Shown here in pieces: positions 17,537-26,990 of a DNA stretch of 39,765 bases. The stretch is from Pseudomonadota bacterium. Lineage in GTDB: Bacteria; Pseudomonadota; Gammaproteobacteria; Steroidobacterales; Woeseiaceae. The notes beneath the pieces are model-generated. The model did no database searches and was not told the DNA's origin. It worked only from the letters and a program-made list of their open reading frames with translations. Numbering within the stretch: position 1 is the first letter of the stretch; each line of letters begins with the position of its first letter. The position numbers and the translations under genes were made by a program. Location of the stretch: contig JAHKKM010000008.1 in assembly GCA_020027645.1 (NCBI GenBank), positions 1 to 39,765 of the forward strand, read 5' to 3'.

Positions 17537-18517
17537 CTATGCCGCGGATTCTGCATATATTTGCGATATTCTCGCGTCTTTCTCGTTCCACAGCCCGGTC
17601 AACCAGCGATGAAACCGGCTGCGAAAATCGCGGTCACCCGAATAGTCCCCTGCGATCATCCATTGTTCTACTGGCCGTTTGACAATATCAATAATCACAC
17701 GATCAAAGTCCCCGCACATCATGTCCCAGAATTGAGTCGGACCGGTCGGATATACAATGGTGACATCCAGTATTGCATCGAACATGCTGCCCATCGAAGA
17801 CAATGCGAGCGCGATACCGCCGGCGCGCGGTGGCAGCAGATGCGTGAACGGTGAGTTTCGCCTGGCGCGCTTTGCTTCGGTCGATCGCGTGCCTTCGATA
17901 AAATTGATTACGGACGTCGGAGTATCACGAAACTTTTCACAGGCGATCCGCGTCGCTTCCAGATCCTCGCCTTTCTTATCCGGGTGTTTGGCCAAGTACG
18001 ATTTCGGATGCCGTTTCATGAACGGCATGTCCATTGCCCACCACGCGACGCCAAGCAGCGGGAACCAGATCAGCTGCTGCTTGATGAAAAACTTCAGAAA
18101 TGGAATACGCCGGTTAAAGACTGTCTGCAGCGCAACAATGTCAGTCCAGGTCTGGTGGTTGACCAACACGAGATACCATCCCTGCGGGCTGAGATTTTCG
18201 ATGCCGCGCACGTCCCATGCCGTGGAGTTGCCCATCGAGAGAATTTTCGCATTCAGCGTGACCCAGTTTTCGCCCATTGCCATGATCCAGCGAGTCATCA
18301 GCCGGCGAAACCCGGGTACCGGCAGAAGCAACTTGAATAGGGCGAAAGTGATCAGGGGTACGAACCAGAAGATGGTGTTGATCGTGATCACGGTAAACGT
18401 GACTAGCCCCTGAATTTGCCTGGAAACCTTTCGTATCAATTGCTTGCCATTCGCGTTTAGTCCGGGACCGGCACATTCTAGCCCGATTCCGGCAGGAATT
18501 TTCTGCCCGCGGCACAT
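17537..18517 (-). CDS. PlsC-type acyltransferase (YihG/LCLAT1-like)
   Basis: Up to 326 residues. The acyltransferase motifs are NHQTWTD (HxxxxD class), PFLKFFIKQQLIWFPLLG and FIEGTRS, with the LPPRAGGIALAL block. Two hydrophobic stretches near the start (FTVITINTIFWFVPLITFAL and the next) anchor it in the inner membrane. This branch acylates lysophospholipids. The ATG at 18517 is an upper limit: its first 26 residues look non-coding. TTG at 18439 or a GTG shortly downstream is more likely the real start. The gene is divergent from the molybdenum hydroxylase pair. Confidence 0.85.
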   Translation of the reverse strand: MCRGQKIPAGIGLECAGPGLNANGKQLIRKVSRQIQGLVTFTVITINTIFWFVPLITFALFKLLLPVPGFRRLMTRWIMAMGENWVTLNAKILSMGNSTAWDVRGIENLSPQGWYLVLVNHQTWTDIVALQTVFNRRIPFLKFFIKQQLIWFPLLGVAWWAMDMPFMKRHPKSYLAKHPDKKGEDLEATRIACEKFRDTPTSVINFIEGTRSTEAKRARRNSPFTHLLPPRAGGIALALSSMGSMFDAILDVTIVYPTGPTQFWDMMCGDFDRVIIDIVKRPVEQWMIAGDYSGDRDFRSRFHRWLTGLWNEKDARISQIYAESAA

Positions 18518-18611
18518 CCCTTGACGATACGAAACCAGCTGAGGCCGGGGTGTCGCAGCCCGCTGTTCCCGCTACAATGCCCGTTCCCGCAACGACAGAG
18601 CGCCAAGAGCA

Positions 18612-19112
18612 ATGATCGCACTGACCATCAATGGCAAAGCGCAGGAGTTCGACGTCGACCCGGCGACCCCGATTCTATGGGTTATCCGCGAGCAGGCCGG
18701 ACTTACCGGCACCAAGTATGGCTGCGGGATCGCGGTGTGCGGCGCCTGTACCGTTCATCTGAACGGAATGCCAATTCGCTCCTGTGTCACTCCGGTCCAG
18801 GCAGCCGCGGGACAGGAAATCACAACCATCGAGGGCCTTGGCAATGCCGTAACCGGCTTGCACCCGGTGCAACTGGCCTGGATTGCCGAGCAGGTACCTC
18901 AATGTGGGTACTGTCAGTCCGGGCAGATCATGGCTGCAGTGGCTCTGCTCAGCAGCAACCCGTCACCGAGCGACGCGGATATCGATACCGCCATGAGCGG
19001 CAATGTCTGCCGTTGCGGAACCTACCCGCGCATACGCAAAGGTATCAGGACCGCAGCAGCCACCATGGCTGCCACACGCGAGGCTTCGAGCGGGGATCTG
19101 AACAATGGGTAA
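18612..19112 (+). CDS. (2Fe-2S) subunit of a molybdenum hydroxylase (isoquinoline 1-oxidoreductase alpha-like)
   Basis: 166 residues carrying two 2Fe-2S clusters. The plant-type site is in [17 protein letters not shown] with a fourth cysteine in IRSCVTPV. The second set is in CGYCQSGQ and [11 protein letters not shown]. It passes electrons from the molybdenum site of its partner. Stop and the next start overlap by 8 bases (19105-19112), so the pair is translationally coupled. It matches the small subunit of IorAB-type enzymes, which hydroxylate N-heterocycles or aldehydes. Confidence 0.92.
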   Translation: MIALTINGKAQEFDVDPATPILWVIREQAGLTGTKYGCGIAVCGACTVHLNGMPIRSCVTPVQAAAGQEITTIEGLGNAVTGLHPVQLAWIAEQVPQCGYCQSGQIMAAVALLSSNPSPSDADIDTAMSGNVCRCGTYPRIRKGIRTAAATMAATREASSGDLNNG

Positions 19113-21336
19113 ATGGACAAGACGGGCTTTCATCACTACCGGCGTTCTGGCCGGGGGCGTGCTCGCAATCGGCGTTGCCATTCGACCTGGAAACCGCAGC
19201 TCCAAAGTTGCCGGCCTGGTTGCCGGCGAAAACGAGTCGCTGATCAATATCTGGTTGAAGCTCGGCCCCGACAATACGGTCACAGCGATCATTCCTCACG
19301 CAGAAATGGGCCAGGGCGTTCACACGACGCTTGCGATGATGCTGGCAGATGAACTCGACGCCGACTGGTCACTGGTAAAAATGCTCGAAGCGCCGGCACA
19401 TCCTGAATATGCAAACTACGCGCTGGCTCGCGGCTATACGCTCGGTGACAAACAGTTCCCTTCGTGGTTGCTGCCGACTGTTGATGGATTTTTCCTGCAA
19501 GCTACCAAGATGATGAGCCTGCAGATCACCGGTGGCAGCACCTCGACCAGGACGACAGGCCAGAGTGCGATGCGCATTGCCGGCGCTGCAGCCAAAGCCG
19601 TGCTGCTGCAGGCGGCGGCGGAAAGCTGGGGCGTCCCCGTAAGTGAGTTGCAGGCAAAAGGCAGCCATATACTTCATGACAGCAGCGGCCGCCGTGCACC
19701 TTACGCAGAATTCGCCACGCAGGCATCGCAACTGAAGGCGCCGGTCATGCCGCGACTGAAGAATCCGGACGAATTCACGATCATGGGAACGGATGTCCCG
19801 AAATTCGATATACCCGCGAAAGTGGACGGCAGCGCTGTGTTCGGCATCGATGCAACGGTACCCGGGATGAAGTACGCAACGGTCCGGGCTGCTCCGGTCT
19901 TCGGCACGCGTGTCGAAACAGTTGACTCGGAATCGATACAGGCAATGCCGGGTATAAGGAAGGTAGTGAATCTTGGCGATGCGGTTGCGGTCATTGCCGA
20001 CAGTTACTGGCAGGCCAGCCAGGCCTTGAACCAGCTCCCGGTGCAGTTCACACAAAGCGCCGATGAAAGTCGGGACCAAGCGGATATTTACAAACAGTTT
20101 GCCAATGACCTGGATGCAGCGACCGCGACGGGAAAGGAACAGACCGACTTCCGCAGCGGCGATACCAAGGCTGCGCTGGCAAACGCCAATCGCACCGTGC
20201 TTGCCGAGTATCGCGTTCCGTACCTCGCGCACGCGACCATGGAGCCGATGAATTGCACGGCGTGGGTTCACGATGGCCTTTGCGAATTGTGGCTGGGTAC
20301 GCAAAATCCGCTGGGCTTTGCTGCAGAGGTCGCAAAGGCGATCGATTTCGACATTCAAAAGGTGCTGGTGCACAACCAGTATCTGGGCGGCGGTTTCGGT
20401 CGACGCGCCTTTTCCGACTATGCAATCCAGGCGGCTCGCATTGCCCTCGAGTCACCCTACCCGGTCAAACTTATCTGGTCTCGCGAAGAAGACATGCGTC
20501 ACGATCATTATCGGCAGGCGAGCATTAGCCGTTTCAAGGCCGCACTGGACGCAGATGGCAAGCCGACAGCCTGGGAAAATCAATTCACGGAAAAGCACGA
20601 CCCGGTCGAGGCGCCGTATATCCCTTACGGAATCGACAATCAGTACATACATTTCACTGAAAGCAAGACTCACGTCCCCTGGGGCTTCTGGCGCAGCGTA
20701 GACCACTCGCTGCACGCGTTTTTCACCGAGTCTTTCATCGACGAGCTCGCGGTTGCAGCCGGCAAGGATCCATACCGTTATCGACACGATTTGCTGGCTC
20801 AGGCGACTCGTTTCCGGGACGTGCTCGATCTCGCTGCGACAAAATCGGACTGGGACAGGCAACTGCCCGACAACTGGGGCCGTGGCATCGCCATTCACAA
20901 ATCCTTTGGCAGTATTGTGGCGCAGGTCGTGGAAGTCGAGGTCGTCGAAGGCAAGGTTCAAGCCAGGCGTGTTGTGTGTGCAGTGGATGCCGGATTTGCA
21001 ATACATCCGGACGGCATGAAAGCGCAGATGGAGAGTGGCATCGCTTATGGCCTCACTGCGGCACTGTATGGCGATATCTCTATTCGTCGAGGGGCTGTCG
21101 CACAGAGTAATTTTCACGACTACCAGATGCTGCGCATGAACGAGGCGCCGGCGATCGAGACATACATCATCAACAGCGGCGAATCTCTGGGTGGTGCCGG
21201 AGAACCGGGTACACCATCGATTGCACCGGCGCTGGCGAACGCCATCTTCGACGCCACCGGCCATCGCATTCGCGAGTTACCGATCAAGCTGCACGACCTT
21301 CGCAAGAGCAACCTGGAAGCGAAAGACGTCGCATGA
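19105..21336 (+). CDS. Tat-exported molybdopterin subunit of xanthine dehydrogenase family (IorB-like)
   Basis: 743 residues. A twin-arginine signal ([20 protein letters not shown]) directs the folded enzyme and its FeS partner to the periplasmic side. Cofactor motifs include [16 protein letters not shown], an [13 protein letters not shown] block and the catalytic-glutamate region [20 protein letters not shown]. Length and the single-chain organisation match isoquinoline 1-oxidoreductase beta subunits and related membrane aldehyde dehydrogenases. The FAD subunit typical of xanthine dehydrogenase is absent, as expected for this branch. No cytochrome c acceptor or XdhC-like maturation gene is adjacent. 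The substrate is unknown. Confidence 0.92.
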   Translation: MGKWTRRAFITTGVLAGGVLAIGVAIRPGNRSSKVAGLVAGENESLINIWLKLGPDNTVTAIIPHAEMGQGVHTTLAMMLADELDADWSLVKMLEAPAHPEYANYALARGYTLGDKQFPSWLLPTVDGFFLQATKMMSLQITGGSTSTRTTGQSAMRIAGAAAKAVLLQAAAESWGVPVSELQAKGSHILHDSSGRRAPYAEFATQASQLKAPVMPRLKNPDEFTIMGTDVPKFDIPAKVDGSAVFGIDATVPGMKYATVRAAPVFGTRVETVDSESIQAMPGIRKVVNLGDAVAVIADSYWQASQALNQLPVQFTQSADESRDQADIYKQFANDLDAATATGKEQTDFRSGDTKAALANANRTVLAEYRVPYLAHATMEPMNCTAWVHDGLCELWLGTQNPLGFAAEVAKAIDFDIQKVLVHNQYLGGGFGRRAFSDYAIQAARIALESPYPVKLIWSREEDMRHDHYRQASISRFKAALDADGKPTAWENQFTEKHDPVEAPYIPYGIDNQYIHFTESKTHVPWGFWRSVDHSLHAFFTESFIDELAVAAGKDPYRYRHDLLAQATRFRDVLDLAATKSDWDRQLPDNWGRGIAIHKSFGSIVAQVVEVEVVEGKVQARRVVCAVDAGFAIHPDGMKAQMESGIAYGLTAALYGDISIRRGAVAQSNFHDYQMLRMNEAPAIETYIINSGESLGGAGEPGTPSIAPALANAIFDATGHRIRELPIKLHDLRKSNLEAKDVA

Positions 21337-21375
21337 ACGGGCAGTGCCGGGAGCGGGGGCAGCAGTAGCCTTTTC

Positions 21376-21657
21376 CTAGCCCCTGCGGCTGGTGACTTCG
21401 AGTAAATGATAGCCGAACTGGGTCTTTACCGGTCCTTGCACCGTGTTGACCTCGGCGCTGAATACGACCTCGTCGAATTCCCGAACCATCATTCCCGGTC
21501 CAAATTCTCCGAGATCACCGCCCTCCTTGCCGGAAGGACATGAAGAATGCTTCCTCGCAAGTTCTGCAAAATCAGCGCCATCCTCAATTTCTCTCTTCAA
21601 GGCTTCACACTGACTTTTGCTAGCAACAAGTATGTGTCTTGCAGTTGCTCGCGCCAT
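21376..21657 (-). CDS. ppiC: Parvulin-type peptidyl-prolyl isomerase PpiC
   Basis: A 93-residue single parvulin domain, the same length as E. coli PpiC, beginning MARATARHILVASKSQCEAL. Family landmarks are the first strand RHILV, DFAELARKHSSCPSGKEGGD, LGEFGPGMMVREFDEVVF and the end FGYHLLEVTSR. It is cytoplasmic and speeds proline isomerisation in folding. The ATG at 21657 follows a GGGGGG ribosome site and is preferred over the longer open frame. It is divergent from the TerB-like gene, with 95 bases between starts. Confidence 0.9.
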   Translation of the reverse strand: MARATARHILVASKSQCEALKREIEDGADFAELARKHSSCPSGKEGGDLGEFGPGMMVREFDEVVFSAEVNTVQGPVKTQFGYHLLEVTSRRG

Positions 21658-21752
21658 ATGTCCCCCCATTCCGGCTGCGCGTAAATGGCACACATTATCC
21701 TTGATTTTGCGGCACAATTGGCAGGAAATTCCAGACTCGAAGAAAAATCGAC

Positions 21753-22169
21753 TTGGCCAGGTCATTGACACCGGAAACACAATATGACGCCGCTTGCCTA
21801 CTGGCAATTGCGGCGCGCAGCGATGGCAGCATAGCGACCCAGGAGACAGAGCAACTGGTGTCCCTCATGCAACGAGGATTCGCGATAAAGGAAAGCGCAG
21901 CGCTGCAACTAGTGGTTCGCGCTCTCGATGACGTTCCGGACACACAAGGTATCTCAACGCTGCTGCAAAATCTGGAATTCGCGCTCGACAGGAAACAGAA
22001 AGAGAATCTGATTGTCATGCTTCTCGAGGTAGTTGCTGCGGATGGCGTGAAGGATGCGCGCGAGATCAGCGTGCTGGATAAAGCAATTACCGGATTGAAA
22101 ATCTCCGATACATCGATGGACCGCGCGTATCGCAGCTATTTTGCACAACGGCAATCGGCATCCACATGA
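21753..22169 (+). CDS. TerB-like small cytoplasmic protein
   Basis: 138 residues, all helical by pattern, with TerB-type repeats: a pair of acidic loops ARSDGSIATQETEQL and VVAADGVKDAREISVL, resembling the tellurite-resistance TerB fold (E/D-containing loops on a helical bundle). The role of isolated TerB proteins is unknown. It starts with TTG at 21753 (or TTG at 21765) after a purine-rich stretch. The stop overlaps the next start by 4 bases, so it heads the operon reaching to 25632. Confidence 0.65.
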   Translation: MARSLTPETQYDAACLLAIAARSDGSIATQETEQLVSLMQRGFAIKESAALQLVVRALDDVPDTQGISTLLQNLEFALDRKQKENLIVMLLEVVAADGVKDAREISVLDKAITGLKISDTSMDRAYRSYFAQRQSAST

Positions 22170-22390
22170 GTAATGATGACCGGCAAATCCCGTGGCTGCT
22201 GTGGCCGTTCTACGCAATCTGGCGTCTGCTGACGCTGATACTGGAAATCACGGGCAGAATCATCTGTGCAATTCTGGGCCTTGCATTGATGGCTGCCGGG
22301 GTCGCAGTGACCTTAAGTATAGTTGCAGCGCCGATAGGCATTCCACTCGCGGTGTTTGGATTTCTGCTGCTCATCCGCGCCCTGTTCTGA
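22166..22390 (+). CDS. Small two-helix membrane protein of unknown function
   Basis: 74 residues. After a polar N-terminus (MSNDDRQIPWLLWPFYAIWR) there are two long hydrophobic stretches (about 18-48 and 50-74), with the second ending at the C-terminus. Four-base overlap with the TerB-like gene (ATGA at 22166) indicates co-translation; the aminotransferase starts 14 bases later. No family was recognised. Confidence 0.65.
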   Translation: MSNDDRQIPWLLWPFYAIWRLLTLILEITGRIICAILGLALMAAGVAVTLSIVAAPIGIPLAVFGFLLLIRALF

Positions 22391-22403
22391 GCCTGCAACA
22401 ATA

Positions 22404-23561
22404 ATGTCTGTATCCAGGCTGAAGTACATAACAAAGATCGGCGTCGAACAGATGGGCGAACTTGCCGACAGCCTCAGCAATCCGGCTGTATTGCGACTGG
22501 AAAATCTCGACACCAATATTGCCCCGCCAGCCGCTGCCGTTGCCGCAACACGTCAGGCGGCGGGCACGGACGAGGCGAACAGCTACCTTCCGTTTCTCGG
22601 TATGGACTCCATTCGGCTGGCAGCAACTCGCCTGGTAGGCCGTCAGGCCGGACAGGACTATGACTGGAAGACCGAATGCATTATCAGCGCCGGCGGCTTG
22701 TCCGGTGTACTCAACGTACTGCTGGCAACCCTTGAACCTGGCGACGAGGTGCTGATGACCGACCCGACTTATGTCGGACTCATCAACCGCGTCCGGCTGG
22801 CCGGCGGCGTACCTCGCTACGTACCCCTCCTTCCGACGCCATCGGGATGGCGGCTCGATATGGACACGCTGTCCGGCATCGATCCCGGACCGGTGGCCGC
22901 CGCTCTGCTGATGAGTCCGTCGATGCCAACCGGTGCGGTGTTTACTCAATCGGAGTGGCTCGCGCTGACCAGCTTCTGCGAACGTGCTGATTGCTGGCTG
23001 ATCAATAACACGGCAATGGAACGCATACTGTTCGATGGCAGGACCGTCGTACATCCCGCATCGTTCAAAGGGATGCGCGACAGAGTCATCACGGTAGGCT
23101 CGGCATCGAAGGAATACCGCATGATCGGTTGGCGTGTCGGCTGGGTTGTCGGCCCGTCATCGATCGTCGCGGACGTCGCGCGCGTCAGCATAAGCAATGT
23201 TGTTTGTCAGACCGGGATCGCGATGCATGCCGTTGCAACTGCGATCAACGATCCGAACGACGGAATCGGGGGCAGTGTGATCGAATTGCAGGCGCGCCGG
23301 GACCTGCTGCTCGACGAGTTGAGTGACTTCGCGGTCATTCCGCCGCACGGTGGCTGGTCATTTCTCGTTGATGTTTCGCCGCTCGGGATCGATGGCACAA
23401 TCGCCTCCCGCAAGTTGTTGCAGGCAGCCGATATTGCCGCAACTGCGATGGTCAACTGGGGCACTGAACGTTGCAGGAACTACCTGCGCATCGTCTACTC
23501 AAACGAACCCATATCCAGGCTGACTGGCATCGGAGACCGATTCCGGCGAGCATTCTTGTAG
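22404..23561 (+). CDS. PLP-dependent aminotransferase, class I/II
   Basis: A 385-residue fold-type I aminotransferase. The PLP lysine is in VGSASKEYRMIGWRVGW. The PLP ring contact is in LMTDPTYVGL, and the conserved carboxylate-binding arginine is probably in NYLRIVYSN near the C-terminus. SPSMPTGAVFTQSEW replaces the usual SPSNPTG. Substrate is not predictable from these motifs. The ATG at 22404 is 13 bases after the previous stop. A cupin gene follows 34 bases downstream. Confidence 0.87.
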   Translation: MSVSRLKYITKIGVEQMGELADSLSNPAVLRLENLDTNIAPPAAAVAATRQAAGTDEANSYLPFLGMDSIRLAATRLVGRQAGQDYDWKTECIISAGGLSGVLNVLLATLEPGDEVLMTDPTYVGLINRVRLAGGVPRYVPLLPTPSGWRLDMDTLSGIDPGPVAAALLMSPSMPTGAVFTQSEWLALTSFCERADCWLINNTAMERILFDGRTVVHPASFKGMRDRVITVGSASKEYRMIGWRVGWVVGPSSIVADVARVSISNVVCQTGIAMHAVATAINDPNDGIGGSVIELQARRDLLLDELSDFAVIPPHGGWSFLVDVSPLGIDGTIASRKLLQAADIAATAMVNWGTERCRNYLRIVYSNEPISRLTGIGDRFRRAFL

Positions 23562-23595
23562 CCGGTTTATCCGGCAGAACCAGGAGACAGCGCAA

Positions 23596-23922
23596 ATGAC
23601 TGGTCGATACACAATGAAACGCGCACTGCAATCGGTTGCCAAATCTGACGATGGTGAGTACGGGGTATTGCTTGAGCATGGCAGCATGCAGCTCGGCTGC
23701 TACAAACCGCATCGGATTGACAACCAGCATCCTCACACTCGCGACGAAATCTATGTCGTCCAGAGCGGCCGTGGCGTTTTCTTGCTGAACGGCAAGCGCC
23801 AGGCATTTGAACCGGGTGAAGCGCTTTTCGTACCGGCCGGCATCGAACACCGTTTCGAAGATTTCAGCGACGATTTCAGTGCGTGGGTGGTTTTCTACGG
23901 TCCAGCTGGAGGGGAAAAATGA
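23596..23922 (+). CDS. Cupin domain protein
   Basis: A 108-residue single cupin barrel. The metal motif is HPHTRDEIYVVQSGRGVFLLNG (trimmed key residues: His-x-His, then Glu) with the second motif GEALFVPAGIEHRFEDF. It keeps the usual two His and Glu from motif 1 and His from motif 2. It could be an isomerase, dioxygenase or regulator of a small molecule. The ATG follows AGGAG (23582-23586). The TGA overlaps the next ATG by 4 bases. Confidence 0.85.
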   Translation: MTGRYTMKRALQSVAKSDDGEYGVLLEHGSMQLGCYKPHRIDNQHPHTRDEIYVVQSGRGVFLLNGKRQAFEPGEALFVPAGIEHRFEDFSDDFSAWVVFYGPAGGEK

Positions 23923-24431
23923 ACAGGGCGAGGATCTCGTGGCGGCAGGCCCGCCGAGGCTTGTACCTTGCAACAATTGGCTTGCTCGTCGGCACGGCAT
24001 CGACAGGGACTGAAATCAGCGACGTGAGCTGGCTCAGCGGCTGCTGGGCCAGTGACGGCGGTGAGCCCGGTTCCGGGGAGCAATGGACGAGCCCGGCCGG
24101 CGGTTCGATGTTTGCTGTCAGCCGTACGGTACGCAATGACAAGACAACGGCGTTTGAGTTCGTGCGCATTATTGAAACGGAAGATGGTGGCCTGCTATAC
24201 ATTGCGTTGCCGTCCGGGCAGACGCTGACCACGTTTGTCATGATCTCGATTTCAGCCGACGAGGTGGTATTCGAGAATCCGGATCATGATTTTCCACAAC
24301 GTGTCGCTTACCTGCGCCCGTCGGCCGATCGTCTGGTTGGTCGAATCGAAGGCGCGATCAACGGGCAGCAACGCCGCATCGAGTTTCCGATGACTGCCGT
24401 CGACTGCGCATCCAGCGCCGCGGAGAAATGA
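23919..24431 (+). CDS. Exported DUF6265 family protein
   Basis: 170 residues with a signal peptide (from MNRARISWRQARRGLYLATI through LLVGTASTG). The mature part begins DVSWLSGCWASDGGEPGSGE, then QWTSPAGGSMFAVSRTVRN, and contains VVFENPDHDFPQRVAYLR. These W-L-x-G-x-W and ENPxHDFPQR segments are the hallmarks of DUF6265, a lipocalin-like envelope family of unknown function. The start overlaps the cupin stop (ATGA at 23919), and its stop overlaps the ceramidase-like start. Confidence 0.82.
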   Translation: MNRARISWRQARRGLYLATIGLLVGTASTGTEISDVSWLSGCWASDGGEPGSGEQWTSPAGGSMFAVSRTVRNDKTTAFEFVRIIETEDGGLLYIALPSGQTLTTFVMISISADEVVFENPDHDFPQRVAYLRPSADRLVGRIEGAINGQQRRIEFPMTAVDCASSAAEK

Positions 24432-25201
24432 AGCATTCGGCACTATTTCTTGTTGCGGCTGTGCTGGTCACCGGCGCATTCCTTCTTGACCCGATTGCAC
24501 AGGACCCTGCATATCATCTGTTCGCCGACACCCGCCAGTTCCTCGGCATTGCGAACTTCTGGAATGTCGTGTCGAACGTTATGTTCCTGTATGCCGGCAT
24601 TCGCGGATTGCAATACCTGTCGGCTGGAGACGCGAGTGGCATTCTGCCTTCCCTGATACCCGCCTACCGCGTCTTTTTCACGGGAGTACTTTTGACAGCA
24701 TTTGGTTCCGCCTGGTACCACTCTGAGCCGGGTCACGATTCAATGGTATGGGACAGGCTGCCGATGACTCTGGTATTCATGAGTCTGTTTTCAATTGTTC
24801 TCGGCGAACACGTCAGCGAGTCGTTTGGCAGGCAGATCCTGCTTCCATTGCTGCTGGCCGGCGCCGGGTCGGTAGTTTACTGGTCGCTCACCGAAGGGCG
24901 CGGAGCCGGCGACCTTCGCCCGTATGTGCTGGTCCAGTTTCTGCCCATGATGCTGATTCCGTTGATCCTGCTTTTGTATGCGTCCTGTTTCGATCGCACA
25001 GGATTCTTCTGGGGAGTGATCGGCATTTACGCGGCTGCGAAATTGTTTGAGCTGTTCGATACCAACATTTACGTGGCCAGTGAACTGATCAGCGGACATT
25101 CGATCAAACATCTGGTGGCCGGCTTGGCGCCGCTGCTGCTCCTCCGCGGATTGCAATCCCGGCGGGCGAAACAACCAGTCCCCCCGGGGCCACGGTCATG
25201 A
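24428..25201 (+). CDS. Ceramidase-like integral membrane hydrolase (CREST superfamily)
   Basis: 257 residues with about seven membrane segments. Conserved polar residues sit in the positions seen in alkaline ceramidases and other CREST proteins: NFWNVVSNVMFLYAG, then GSAWYHSEPGHDSMVWDRLP and SGHSIKHLVAGLAP near the end. The His, Asp and Ser set would bind zinc for amide hydrolysis. Bacterial members are unproven; possible substrates are amide-linked lipids. It overlaps both neighbours by 4 bases, so it belongs to the operon. Confidence 0.8.
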   Translation: MKHSALFLVAAVLVTGAFLLDPIAQDPAYHLFADTRQFLGIANFWNVVSNVMFLYAGIRGLQYLSAGDASGILPSLIPAYRVFFTGVLLTAFGSAWYHSEPGHDSMVWDRLPMTLVFMSLFSIVLGEHVSESFGRQILLPLLLAGAGSVVYWSLTEGRGAGDLRPYVLVQFLPMMLIPLILLLYASCFDRTGFFWGVIGIYAAAKLFELFDTNIYVASELISGHSIKHLVAGLAPLLLLRGLQSRRAKQPVPPGPRS

Positions 25202-25632
25202 GCATTGAATACGAAGGACGATGTCACTGTTCAGCGATCGGATACAAGTATCGTACGCAAGTTGCTCCGGCCGATTGGACGATACGCGCGTGTGATTGTT
25301 CATTCTGCCGCGCGCACGATGTACTCAGTGCATCGGGGCCAACGGCCCAAATCGAGTTTTTTGCTCGAGAACCGGACCGGATGCGGCGCTACCGGTTCGG
25401 TCTGCGGACCGCCGATTTCCTGCTGTGCGCAAATTGCGGGGTTTATATCGGTGCCGTAATGGCACGCGATACGGGCACGTTCGGCATAATCAATATCCGG
25501 GCGCTCGTGGCGCCTCCGAGGGATCTTGCGGCGGTCGTGCCGGTAACGTACGACGGCGAGGACGAAGACTTCCGAATTGCACGGCGCGAGAGGCGCTGGT
25601 CGAAAGCACAGTTCGCGCCCGAGATCATTTGA
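25198..25632 (+). CDS. GFA-family zinc protein
   Basis: 144 residues of the glutathione-dependent formaldehyde-activating (GFA) fold. Zinc ligands are RCHCSAIGY, ACDCSFCRAH and LCANCGVY. The GFA family is wide, and few members act on formaldehyde-glutathione adducts. The end converges with the methyltransferase, overlapping by 8 bases. It ends the operon starting at 21753. Confidence 0.87.
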   Translation: MSIEYEGRCHCSAIGYKYRTQVAPADWTIRACDCSFCRAHDVLSASGPTAQIEFFAREPDRMRRYRFGLRTADFLLCANCGVYIGAVMARDTGTFGIINIRALVAPPRDLAAVVPVTYDGEDEDFRIARRERRWSKAQFAPEII

Positions 25633-26299
25633 GCCTCGCTGGCAATTCTGCGAGTGCTGGCCCGGCCCCAGCCGCCATCCAGACAACCTCGGCAATCTGC
25701 TTGAGTCCGGCCTGACGAAATTTCGGCGGGCAGTTTTCCAGATCGTCTTTCTCAGACACGCGGCGAAGCATTGGCCAATAGTGCCGAACTTCATCAGCCG
25801 TTACCGAGAACGGCGGACCTTCAGCGATCGCCTGGTCGTACTCGAGCGTAATCAGGAGACGAACTGCGTCCGGTCGCAGCAAGCTGTCCGTATGCCGGGC
25901 GTATGCGTCTCGGACTCCCGCAGGCAATGCGACAAGGGCGCCGCGATCATAGACCGCATCGAAAGGCTGTCCGGCAAACGAAAAATAGTCACCACAGTAA
26001 ATCGTAATCTTCCGGTCGCTTCCGGAGTAAACCTGGAATCCGCCTTTCCGGGAAACTGAATACGCGAAGCCGTTCTCCGAGAAAAACGCCTCAGCTGCAA
26101 GCGGAGACAGTTCAATTCCGGTAACGTCGAGTTTGCGGCTTTCCAGCCAGCCAAGATCCGGCGTTTTTCCGCACAGTGGCACGAGTACCCGGCTGCCCGC
26201 CGGCAATTCAGGCCAGAAGCGTCGCAACGCGGCATTGCCGCCGATTTCGTGCCAACCCGTTCGTCCCTGCGCCCACCGTGCAAGCCAGTCCTCGGCCAT
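25625..26299 (-). CDS. tpm: Thiopurine S-methyltransferase family protein
   Basis: 224 residues. The start MAEDWLARWAQGRTGWHEIG matches the N-terminus of bacterial TPMT. Other motifs are VLVPLCGKTPDLGWL, VTGIELSPLAAEAFF, FDAVYDRGALVALP and LLITLEYDQA. It moves a methyl group from S-adenosylmethionine to thiols, selenium or tellurium compounds. The frame also allows a TTG at 26314 that overlaps the DoxX stop; the ATG is preferred on homology. It is transcribed after DoxX. Confidence 0.88.
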   Translation of the reverse strand: MAEDWLARWAQGRTGWHEIGGNAALRRFWPELPAGSRVLVPLCGKTPDLGWLESRKLDVTGIELSPLAAEAFFSENGFAYSVSRKGGFQVYSGSDRKITIYCGDYFSFAGQPFDAVYDRGALVALPAGVRDAYARHTDSLLRPDAVRLLITLEYDQAIAEGPPFSVTADEVRHYWPMLRRVSEKDDLENCPPKFRQAGLKQIAEVVWMAAGAGPALAELPARLK

Positions 26300-26310
26300 C
26301 GTGGCAACAC

Positions 26311-26790
26311 TCAACGCAGAAACGGCATTCGATCGGAAAGGCCATCATCAAGGCCCGCTACTCTTCCAGCGGGGATGGCCGCGAGAACGATAAGAATGAC
26401 CAGCCAGATGACATCGTGATTTGACCCGGCAAGAAACGGCTCGCCCTTTGCAAACCAGAAATTTGCGACCATGAAGGCACCGGCAACAGCCGCATATCGC
26501 GTTGCGAGACCAACGACAAGCGCCAATCCGATCAGCAATTCACCCCAGGCGACCATGGTCGCAACAATTCCGCTGTTCGGCAGCACGATGACTTCGATGA
26601 ACGGACGGTAGAACGAGAAACTCGACTCCAGCCTGGCCGTCAGGAAACTGTTCATGCTGTCTGCAAAGTTTCCACCGCTGATCTTTCCAAAACCGTGCCA
26701 GGCAAAGAAGATACCGGTGTAGATGCGCAACAGTGCTACCGGCCAAAGTTGAAATCGCTTGCGCGACTTGTAGTCGATGCGGTCGACCAT
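26311..26790 (-). CDS. DoxX family membrane protein
   Basis: 159 residues with four membrane segments. The family signatures are LLRIYTGIFFAWHGFGKISG at the start and WGELLIGLALVVGLATRYAA in the middle, with a NFWFAKGEPFLAGSNHD loop. DoxX-like proteins include quinone-linked thiosulfate dehydrogenase subunits and SodA-associated proteins; this one is not assignable further. The ATG follows a purine-rich AGAGA site. Confidence 0.87.
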   Translation of the reverse strand: MVDRIDYKSRKRFQLWPVALLRIYTGIFFAWHGFGKISGGNFADSMNSFLTARLESSFSFYRPFIEVIVLPNSGIVATMVAWGELLIGLALVVGLATRYAAVAGAFMVANFWFAKGEPFLAGSNHDVIWLVILIVLAAIPAGRVAGLDDGLSDRMPFLR

Positions 26791-26990
26791 TCTCTGCCCT
26801 CCGTCTGGTAAATCTATGGTAGCACCGCAATTCCGGCGTTGCTGTGAAAACAGTTGTGTCGGGCTCGCGTGTTTACGGGCGCCGCCCGCAGGCGTTACTA
26901 TCGCGGGCTACATCAGGCTTCGGCACAGATTCTCGAGACCGCGAACTTCCCGGTCATTTTGTTAACCATAGTTTTAAAGAGCCCGCACTC

